A stretch of DNA of 5,403 nucleotides, taken from contig JACQAF010000081.1 in the NCBI GenBank assembly GCA_016195145.1, positions 1 through 5,403 on the forward strand. Direction: 5' to 3'. Under the pieces are notes generated by a model. That model searched no databases. It had not been told where the DNA came from and worked only from the letters and a program-made list of their open reading frames with translations. Positions 1-4,650 of this stretch are shown piece after piece (the stretch's first letter is position 1; every line of letters starts with the position of its first letter). Source of the stretch: Rhodospirillales bacterium. Lineage in GTDB: Bacteria; Pseudomonadota; Alphaproteobacteria; CACIAM-22H2. The translations under genes and the position numbers were made by a program.

Positions 1-977
1 GGCGCAAGCTCGGCCTGTTCTGCAACGTGCGCGAAAGCGCGGTGATCGAGGCGCGCGATGCCGACAACATCTACGCCGTACCGCAGGCCTATCATGCCGC
101 AGGCCTCGACGACGAAGTGCTCGCCGCCTTCGGCATCCAGCCGAAGATCCCACCGAGCCTGCAGAGCTGGAACGAGATCAACGAGCGCGTCCGCAATCCT
201 GAAGGCCAGGTGACGATCGCCATCGTCGGCAAATACACCGGCATGAAGGACGCCTACAAATCGTTGATCGAGGCGCTGAGCCACGGCGGCATCGCCAACA
301 ACGTGCGGGTCCGGCTCAACTGGCTGGAAGCGGAAATCTTCGAGAACGGCGCCGACGCGTTCGAGCAGCTCGACGGCGCGCACGCCATCCTCGTGCCCGG
401 CGGTTTCGGCGAGCGCGGGGCGGAGGGGAAGATCCGCGCCGTACGCTATGCGCGCGAGAAGAAGATGCCGTATTTCGGCATCTGCTTCGGCATGCAGATG
501 GCGGTGATCGAGGCGGCGCGCAATCTGTGCGGCATCGCCAAGGCGAGCACGACCGAGTTCGGCCCGACGCCGGAACCGATTGTCGGCCTGCTCACCGAAT
601 GGGTACGCGGCAACGCGCTGGAGCGCCGGTCGCTCGGCGACAATCTCGGCGGCACGATGCGCCTCGGCGCCTATGATTGCGTGCTCAGGCCCGGCAGCCG
701 GGTGGCCGACATCTATGGCGGCGGCGCCAATATCCGCGAACGCCATCGCCACCGCTACGAGGTCAACGTCAACTACAAGGCGCGGCTGGAAAAGGCGGGG
801 CTGGTGTTCTCCGGCATGTCGCCCGACGGCCAGCTGCCCGAAATCGTCGAGATTCCCGACCATCCATGGTTCGTCGGCGTGCAGTTCCACCCCGAGCTCA
901 AGTCGAAGCCCTTCGAGCCGCACCCGCTCTTCGCCTCGTTCATCAAGGCGGCGATCGACCAGAGCCGGTTGGTGTAA
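1..977 (+). CDS. pyrG: CTP synthase (glutamine-hydrolysing), C-terminal part
   Basis: CTP synthase aminates UTP to CTP in the cytoplasm, using ATP and ammonia from glutamine. The reading frame is open from the first complete codon (position 3), so the 5' end lies outside the window. About 324 of the usual ~540 residues are visible: the end of the synthetase domain (FCNV, then a DADNIY segment) and the whole class I glutamine amidotransferase domain. The glutaminase triad is present: Cys in GICFGMQ (codon 483-485) and His and Glu in QFHPE (codons 888-890 and 894-896). LVPGGFGERG, the GGTMRLG segment and RHRYEVN are also typical. The gene ends in TAA followed directly by TAG. The next conserved gene, kdsA, starts 760 bases downstream, beyond a low-GC insert. 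No convincing terminator follows the stop. Identification is secure; only the start is missing. Confidence 0.98.
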   Translation, partial: RKLGLFCNVRESAVIEARDADNIYAVPQAYHAAGLDDEVLAAFGIQPKIPPSLQSWNEINERVRNPEGQVTIAIVGKYTGMKDAYKSLIEALSHGGIANNVRVRLNWLEAEIFENGADAFEQLDGAHAILVPGGFGERGAEGKIRAVRYAREKKMPYFGICFGMQMAVIEAARNLCGIAKASTTEFGPTPEPIVGLLTEWVRGNALERRSLGDNLGGTMRLGAYDCVLRPGSRVADIYGGGANIRERHRHRYEVNVNYKARLEKAGLVFSGMSPDGQLPEIVEIPDHPWFVGVQFHPELKSKPFEPHPLFASFIKAAIDQSRLV

Positions 978-1739
978 TAGGGTTTAACCTTCTTATTGCA
1001 ACCGGTTCGGTATGAGGATTTTTAGCGTTAAGCTGTTGCGCTAACCAGGTTCGAGGATAAGGTCAGACGAAGCACACTTAGGCGGCTAGGCCGGTGTCTG
1101 GCAAGAATGATAGCTGAAATTAGTCTCGTTGTGTCTGTATTGGCGCTAGCCGTTTCAGCTCTTACGGCGTGGCTCGCGTTGTTACGTCGTGGGTCGATTC
1201 GAATGACGCACCCTACAGTAGTATTTTTTGGACCGGAGGGTCGCCCGAAGCCACATGAGCATTCTGTTTCGAAGGTCTTTCTTCGAACATTGATGTATTC
1301 GACCTCAAAACGCGGGTGGGTGGTGGAGAATATGTATGTCCGGCTGCGACGCGGCGAAACGAGCCAGAACTTCAATGTTTGGGGTTATGCTGACGAGAAG
1401 AACGTTGTGACACGAGGTAGCGGGCTTTATATCCCTGAGAACGGTGTAGGATTTTACCATCACTTTTCACAGCCATCCGATGGAACGGAATATCAATTTC
1501 TGGCAGGCGCGTACGTTCTCGATGTCTATGTGTCACTGGCAGGCAAGAAAAAGCCACGCATGTTACATTCGATTCAGCTGAGGCTCGAAGCAGAGTATGC
1601 CGATGCACTGAGAAACAATCGGGGGGTAATATTCGATTGGGGGCCTGACGCTGGCGAGTACCACCCGCGTATCCGAGAGGATCGGCCTTAGTTTCCTGCA
1701 TTTTGCATGACGATTCGAAACATAAGTGAACAGAATGTT
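978..1739. other. Low-GC island between pyrG and kdsA
   Basis: Sample lines here have 43-55% GC (for example 1261-1320 about 45% and 1441-1500 about 43%), whereas a kdsA line (1981-2040) has 70%. The change begins right after the pyrG stop and ends near the kdsA start. The segment holds a 129-base non-coding leader, one complete gene (1107-1691) and a short spacer. I see no integrase, transposase, tRNA or terminal repeats, so the means of entry is unknown. Gain by horizontal transfer is inferred from composition and from the interruption of a conserved gene neighbourhood. Confidence 0.65.
1107..1691 (+). CDS. Membrane-anchored protein of unknown function (194 aa)
   Basis: I cannot assign a function. 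Residues 3-26 form one hydrophobic helix (ISLVVSVLALAVSALTAWLALL) followed directly by Arg-Arg-Gly. By the positive-inside rule this suggests the ~165-residue C-terminal part lies on the cytoplasmic side. That part is rich in likely beta strands and has patches that look conserved: RMTHPTVVFFGPEG (32-45), KVFLRTLMYSTSKRG, VRLRRGE, NFNVWGY and FDWGPDAGEYHP near the C-terminus. From memory it resembles proteins annotated only as hypothetical in other proteobacteria, with similar TQPTVIFFGPDG and STSKRG motifs; this needs a search. ATG 1107 is the first start after an in-frame TAA at 1029 (only a CTG at 1098 precedes it), and there is no clear Shine-Dalgarno. Low GC sets it apart from both neighbours. 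The frame is intact, so it is probably a functional, transferred gene. Confidence 0.8.
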   Translation: MIAEISLVVSVLALAVSALTAWLALLRRGSIRMTHPTVVFFGPEGRPKPHEHSVSKVFLRTLMYSTSKRGWVVENMYVRLRRGETSQNFNVWGYADEKNVVTRGSGLYIPENGVGFYHHFSQPSDGTEYQFLAGAYVLDVYVSLAGKKKPRMLHSIQLRLEAEYADALRNNRGVIFDWGPDAGEYHPRIREDRP

Positions 1740-2582
1740 ATGACCAAACCCCACCACATCCATATCGGCAATCTGACTGTCGGCAACGACCGGCCGCTGG
1801 CGTTGATCGCGGGCCCTTGCGCGCTCGAAAGCCGGGCGCATGCGCTGGAGATCAGCCACGCGCTGGTCGAGATGTGCGGCCGGCTCGGCATGGGGCTGAT
1901 CTACAAAACCTCGTTCGACAAGGCCAACCGCACCTCGGCCAATGCGACGCGCGGGCTCGGCATGGAAAAGAGCCTGCCGATCCTCGCCGAGGTGCGCGAG
2001 AAATGGGGCTGCCCGGTGCTGACCGACGTGCACGAGATCGACCATTGCGCGCCGGTGGCCGAGGCGGTCGACGTGCTGCAAATTCCGGCCTTTCTCTGCC
2101 GGCAGACCGATCTGCTGCTCGCCGCGGCGAAAACCGGGCGGGCGATCAACGTCAAGAAGGGCCAGTTCCTCGCGCCGTGGGACATGAAGAACGTCGCGGC
2201 CAAGATTTCCGGCGCCGGCAACGACAAGATCCTGCTCACCGAACGCGGGGTGTCGTTCGGCTACAACACGCTGGTTTCCGACATGCGGGCGCTGCCGGTG
2301 CTAGCCGAAACCGGCTATCCGGTGGTTTTCGATGCGACGCACTCGGTCCAGCAGCCGGGCGGGCAGGGAACGGCGACCGGCGGCCAGCGCGAATTCGTGC
2401 CCGCGCTCGCCCGCGCCGCGGTGGCGGTCGGCGTCGCCGTTGTGTTCATGGAAACCCATCAGGACCCCGACCGCGCGCCGTCCGACGGGCCCAACATGGT
2501 GCCGCTCAAGGAGATGCCGGCGCTGCTTGCCCGGCTCCAGGAATTCGACCGTCTGGCCAAAACGCAGGTCGTAAAGGCCTGA
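1740..2582 (+). CDS. kdsA: 3-deoxy-8-phosphooctulonate synthase (KDO-8-P synthase), metal-dependent type
   Basis: KdsA condenses phosphoenolpyruvate with arabinose-5-phosphate to give KDO-8-phosphate, the first committed step to the KDO sugar of the lipopolysaccharide inner core. It is a cytoplasmic TIM-barrel enzyme. Visible motifs are AGPCALES (24-31), KTSFDKANR (56-64), TDVHE (95-99), QIPAFLCRQTDL (114-125), NVKKGQF (137-143), FDATHSVQQPGG (197-208) and SDGPN (248-252). The four metal ligands known from Aquifex KdsA are all present: Cys27, His201, Glu238 and Asp249. The E. coli metal-independent enzyme has Asn at the first of these. The length of 280 residues fits the family. ATG 1740 is chosen because the family begins shortly before the IxIGNLTVGN strand and a weak AAGTGA lies 10 bases upstream. 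An in-frame ATG at 1707 would add 11 residues inside the low-GC spacer. The HAD gene follows after four bases. Confidence 0.97.
   Translation: MTKPHHIHIGNLTVGNDRPLALIAGPCALESRAHALEISHALVEMCGRLGMGLIYKTSFDKANRTSANATRGLGMEKSLPILAEVREKWGCPVLTDVHEIDHCAPVAEAVDVLQIPAFLCRQTDLLLAAAKTGRAINVKKGQFLAPWDMKNVAAKISGAGNDKILLTERGVSFGYNTLVSDMRALPVLAETGYPVVFDATHSVQQPGGQGTATGGQREFVPALARAAVAVGVAVVFMETHQDPDRAPSDGPNMVPLKEMPALLARLQEFDRLAKTQVVKA
2573..2577 (+). promoter_or_regulatory. Ribosome binding site for the HAD gene
   Basis: AAAGG lies inside the last codons of kdsA, nine bases before GTG 2587. It supports the GTG start over the nearby ATG at 2582, whose frame stops after ten codons. Its position within kdsA points to translational coupling. 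Confidence 0.55.
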
Positions 2583-2586
2583 TGTC

Positions 2587-3309
2587 GTGGCCGCCCCCGG
2601 TATCGCCGGTATAAAAGCCCTCGTCTTCGACGTGTTCGGCACCTGCGTCGACTGGCGCGGCAGCATTGCGCGCGAGGCGGAAGCGGCGGCGCGAAAGATC
2701 GGCGTCGCCCTCGACGGCGCCGCCTTCGCCGATGCCTGGCGGGCGAATTATCAACCATCGATGGAACGGGTGCGCGGCGGTGCGCGCGAATGGACGATCC
2801 TCGATGTTCTCCATCGCGAGACGCTCGAGGCGTTGAAGCCGCGTTTCGGGCTTGCCGCGCTCGACGCGGCGGCGAGCGACGATCTCAACCGCGCCTGGCA
2901 CCGGCTCGATCCATGGCCGGATACGGTCGGCGGGCTGGCCCGGCTCAAGCGGCAATTCGTCATTTCCACCCTGTCGAACGGCAATACGGCGCTGCTGGTC
3001 AACATGGCCAAGCGCGCCGGCCTGCCGTGGGATTGCGTGCTCGGCGCCGAGGCGTTCCAGCGCTATAAGCCGCAGCCGGAGGTTTACCTCGGGGCGGCGT
3101 CATTGCTTGGGCTGCGCCCCGAGGCGGTGATGATGGTCGCGGCGCATAATGGCGACCTTGCTGCGGCTCAGGCGCTCGGCCTTCGCACCGCCTTCGTCCT
3201 GCGGCCGACCGAACACGGCCCCGGCCAGAAAACCGATCTGCGGCCGGCCGGTGACTGGGATTTCACGGCCCGGGATTTCAGCGACCTGGCCGATCAGTTG
3301 CGCGTCTAG
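2587..3309 (+). CDS. HAD-superfamily hydrolase, 2-haloacid dehalogenase (type II) subgroup
   Basis: At 240 residues it has the size of type II (S)-2-haloacid dehalogenases, which displace halide from 2-haloacids through an aspartyl ester. The nucleophile motif is FDVFGT (Asp15, Thr19). The third residue of the DxD motif of phosphatases is Phe17, as in the dehalogenase branch (DxY/F). Against the Pseudomonas L-DEX enzyme I can place Arg52 (R41), Ser130 in LSNGN (S118), Lys161 (K151), Tyr167 (Y157) and Asp190 (D180). S175 and N177 become Ala185 and His187 in the ungapped VAAHNGD segment. A helical cap lies roughly at residues 25-105. The start is GTG 2587, four bases after the kdsA stop, so the two genes are probably co-transcribed. 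The true substrate is unknown: family membership is firm, dehalogenase activity is not, and KDO-8-phosphate phosphatase is unlikely. Confidence 0.88.
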   Translation: MAAPGIAGIKALVFDVFGTCVDWRGSIAREAEAAARKIGVALDGAAFADAWRANYQPSMERVRGGAREWTILDVLHRETLEALKPRFGLAALDAAASDDLNRAWHRLDPWPDTVGGLARLKRQFVISTLSNGNTALLVNMAKRAGLPWDCVLGAEAFQRYKPQPEVYLGAASLLGLRPEAVMMVAAHNGDLAAAQALGLRTAFVLRPTEHGPGQKTDLRPAGDWDFTARDFSDLADQLRV

Positions 3310-3354
3310 GCGGCGGCCCGCCAAGCAGTCCTCTCGCCTGGGTTACGCACTGGA

Positions 3355-3381
3355 TTGGCGTATCGTTTAACATTATATAGT
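3355..3381 (+). promoter_or_regulatory. Possible promoter for the first PAS gene
   Basis: An abrupt AT-rich stretch follows the HAD gene. TTGGCG (3355-3360) and TATAGT (3376-3381) make a -35/-10 pair with a 15-base spacer, shorter than ideal. Overlapping the -10 is a small inverted repeat, GTCGT (3380-3384) and ACGAC (3393-3397), around an AAAATTT centre that could be an operator. Both are weak matches, but the local AT richness in a GC-rich genome is suggestive. Confidence 0.35.
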
Positions 3382-3423
3382 CGTCAAAATTTACGACCGA
3401 GAGGATAATTGCTGCGTTGGGTC

Positions 3424-3428
3424 GGAGG
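3424..3428 (+). promoter_or_regulatory. Shine-Dalgarno that bears on the PAS gene start
   Basis: GGAGG lies nine bases before an in-frame TTG at 3438 and 21 bases before ATG 3450. By spacing it favours TTG 3438; by codon preference ATG 3450 is better. A second, weaker AGAGGA (3400-3405) lies 11 bases before TTG 3417. The start of the first PAS gene is therefore uncertain among these three. Confidence 0.4.
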
Positions 3429-3449
3429 CGGGTTCTTTTGGATACTGCC

Positions 3450-3905
3450 ATGTACGATAATGTGCCGTCCGATTGTCATGCGAAGATTCAAGCGCTGTAC
3501 GAATACTGGCAGCGTCGCCGCGGAACGCGGCGAATTCCGTCGCGCAGCGATATCGATCCGCTCGACGTTCCGGTCTTGTTGCCGCATCTTTTTCTGATCG
3601 ACGTTCCGCTCGCGGGGTGGCCGCTCACCTATCGGCTTGCCGGGACGGCGGTGGCCGCCCTGTTCGGGCAGGAATTGACCGGTCAGGCGGTTGGCGAGGG
3701 GACTCTCAACGACTACCGCGACGAAGTTCACGTGCGCTATGCCGCGATCATTGCGTCGCAACGTCCATTCTATCACCAGGCGCGGCTGCGCGAGCGGACG
3801 AACGATTTCACCGATATCGAACGTTTGATCCTGCCGCTATCGGATGACGAGAAACGGGTAAACATGCTGTTAGGGATGGTCGTCAGGCGAGGAGAGGGCG
3901 ATTAA
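3450..3905 (+). CDS. PAS_5-type PAS domain protein, first paralogue
   Basis: This matches the single-domain PAS_5 type (Pfam PF07310) that occurs in many copies in alphaproteobacteria. An N-terminal helix with a Tyr-Trp pair and basic tail (LYEYWQRRRG, residues 16-25) is followed by the signature PSRSDIDPLDVPVLLPHLF (30-48). Then come the PAS core strands (YRLAGTAVAALFGQELTG), an RPFYHQ strand and the C-terminal LPLSDD...VNMLLGM. No output domain, transmembrane segment or histidine kinase region is attached, so it could be a stand-alone sensor or adaptor; ligand and partner are unknown. ATG 3450 gives 151 residues; TTG 3438 (155 residues, better ribosome site) or TTG 3417 (162 residues) are possible. 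It lies 140 bases after the HAD gene, with its own possible promoter. A second, damaged copy follows exactly 656 bases further on. Confidence 0.85.
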   Translation: MYDNVPSDCHAKIQALYEYWQRRRGTRRIPSRSDIDPLDVPVLLPHLFLIDVPLAGWPLTYRLAGTAVAALFGQELTGQAVGEGTLNDYRDEVHVRYAAIIASQRPFYHQARLRERTNDFTDIERLILPLSDDEKRVNMLLGMVVRRGEGD

Positions 3906-4004
3906 GAACGCTGCGGCTGGAGACTGGACGGCAAGCGCCGGTTCGGGCCCCGTGATCATTGACGATTTTCGTGCCCCCGACGACGTTCCGCGCCGGACGA
4001 CGGC

Positions 4005-4187
4005 ATGTCGCAGTCTCGGCGCGGTAAGGCGACGGATTCGCCAGTCGGAATCCTCAAACGCATTGTCGCGATTGCAAGAACAGCCGGGGCGCCTGCCGCG
4101 GCTGGAGCGCCTCCGGCCGGGGCGCCACCCGCAGGGGCGGGCCAGGGGGCCGGCTTCGGAGGTCGTGGTGGTCCTCCTCCGCCACTG
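4005..4187 (+). pseudogene. Possible detached N-terminal coding segment with Gly-Ala-Pro linker
   Basis: Between the two PAS genes a frame opens at ATG 4005 and reads a basic start (MSQSRRGKA), a short amphipathic stretch (VGILKRIVAIARTAG), then a low-complexity Gly-Ala-Pro tract and GFGGRGGPPPP. It continues out of frame into the second PAS gene and stops at 4283. In the repeat, the two GAPPA units differ at four bases, all third codon positions in this frame. That suggests the frame has been translated. Moving from this frame to that of the PAS domain requires a -1 shift near 4173-4190, so it may be the 5' end of a longer gene broken by a one-base deletion. It could equally be an unrelated fragment. 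I do not recognise the peptide. Confidence 0.3.
4086..4139 (+). repeat. Imperfect tandem repeat of about 15 bases (GAPxA units)
   Basis: Three adjacent units encode GAPAAA (4086-4103, one extra codon), GAPPA (4104-4118) and GAPPA (4119-4133), followed by a partial Gly-Ala (4134-4139). The second and third units differ at only four of fifteen bases. The tract lies where, by alignment with the first PAS gene, the N-terminal helix of the second would be encoded. Confidence 0.6.
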
Positions 4188-4561
4188 TGCTGCCGGCGCG
4201 CGGCGATATCGATCCGCTCGATATCCCGGCATTGCTACCGAATGCTTTTCTGGTCGACGTGTCCGCCGACGGCGCGCGGTTGATCTATCGGCTGGTCGGC
4301 ACGGCGATCATCGCCTTGTTCGGCGAGGAGCTGACCGGCCGGATGGTGGGCGACCGGACGATGAGCCTGTATCGCGAGGAGGTCCTCGCCCGTTATGCGG
4401 GGATCGTCGCGTCCCGGCGACCGTTTCATCACTGGGCGCAACTGCGCCATCAAGCCAACGATTTCACCGATGTCGAGCGGCTGATCCCGCCCCTGTCGGA
4501 TGACGGCGTGCGGGTCAACATGCTGCTCGGCATGGTGATTCCGCGCGACGGGAAAAAATAG
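4187..4561 (+). CDS. PAS_5-type PAS domain protein, second paralogue, probably 5'-truncated
   Basis: From GTG 4187 this reads 124 residues, beginning almost at the family signature: LPARGDIDPLDIPALLPNAF (residues 2-21) against PSRSDIDPLDVPVLLPHLF in the upstream gene. The rest is collinear with no gaps (YRLVGTAIIALFGEELTG, RPFHHW, NDFTDVERLI, PPLSDD, VNMLLGM), about 65% identical over 111 residues. The N-terminal helix with the Tyr-Trp pair is missing. Homology stops at about 4190, and upstream sequence in this frame is Arg/Gly/Ser-rich with no good start and a stop at 4025. No ribosome binding site lies at proper distance from GTG 4187; GGAGG at 4158-4162 is 24 bases away. The PAS core looks conserved, so either a short form is made or the gene is recently damaged. 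Its stop codon shares its G with the palindrome that opens the eno leader. Confidence 0.65.
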   Translation: MLPARGDIDPLDIPALLPNAFLVDVSADGARLIYRLVGTAIIALFGEELTGRMVGDRTMSLYREEVLARYAGIVASRRPFHHWAQLRHQANDFTDVERLIPPLSDDGVRVNMLLGMVIPRDGKK

Positions 4562-4601
4562 GCGCGCGCCAGCGGTTGCGGTTGAGCGCCGGGCGCGCGC
4601 C
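4561..4601. repeat. Two copies of the 10-bp palindrome GGCGCGCGCC upstream of eno
   Basis: The perfect palindrome GGCGCGCGCC occurs at 4561-4570 and 4592-4601, 31 bases apart, close to three helical turns. Being self-complementary, the two copies can also pair with each other as a 10-bp GC stem with a 21-base loop. No T-run follows, so it is not a classical terminator. GC-only palindromes are common in GC-rich DNA, so function is uncertain. Confidence 0.5.
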
Positions 4602-4628
4602 TGCTACAACCGCGCGGTCCTCAACCGC
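4578..4628. repeat. 9-bp inverted repeat spanning the eno promoter
   Basis: GCGGTTGAG (4578-4586) and CTCAACCGC (4620-4628) are perfect inverted copies separated by 33 bases. The left arm overlaps the -35 box and the right arm lies in the predicted leader. GCGGTT is also tandemly repeated at 4572-4583. It could be a pair of operator half-sites or chance. Confidence 0.4.
4582..4610 (+). promoter_or_regulatory. Probable promoter of eno
   Basis: TTGAGC (4582-4587) and TACAAC (4605-4610) match the sigma-70 -35 and -10 boxes at four of six positions each, with an ideal 17-base spacer. Transcription would start near 4617, giving a leader of about 35 bases before ATG 4651. The spacer contains a GGCGCGCGCC palindrome, so binding there could block or twist the promoter. 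It would let eno be expressed separately from the PAS genes. Confidence 0.5.
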
Positions 4629-4650
4629 CAACGGATCGAACCTGATTCCC

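Noticed and set aside
1000..1007. AACCGGTT palindrome downstream of pyrG as an insertion or operator site
   Set aside because: A single 8-bp palindrome with no matching copy at the other end of the low-GC island and no aligned promoter.
580..1015. Two overlapping + strand open frames over the 3' end of pyrG
   Set aside because: Both are alternative-frame shadows with biased, low-complexity peptides; the pyrG frame carries the catalytic residues.
1022..1044. TTAGCG and CGCTAA inverted repeat after pyrG as a terminator
   Set aside because: The stem has six pairs with an 11-base loop, and the T-run lies before rather than after it on the + strand.
2582..2614. ATG overlapping the kdsA stop as a start for the next gene
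   Set aside because: That frame ends after ten codons at TAA 2612. The HAD motifs are in the frame of GTG 2587.
3309..3322. GC hairpin GGCGG-cggc-CCGCC after the HAD gene as a terminator
   Set aside because: The stem is only five pairs and no T-run follows; such hairpins are frequent by chance at this GC content.
4173..4192. Programmed -1 frameshift joining the Gly-Ala-Pro frame to the PAS domain
   Set aside because: There is no slippery heptamer of the X XXY YYZ type and no clear downstream pseudoknot; a plain deletion or a separate start is simpler.
3952..4503. A 183-codon + strand frame from GTG 3952 beginning VIIDDFRAPDDVP
   Set aside because: Beyond about 4190 it is an arginine-rich shadow of the second PAS gene. 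Its first residues faintly recall a PAS_5 N-terminus, with a D-x-V-P spacing like the first paralogue, but the likeness is too weak to claim.
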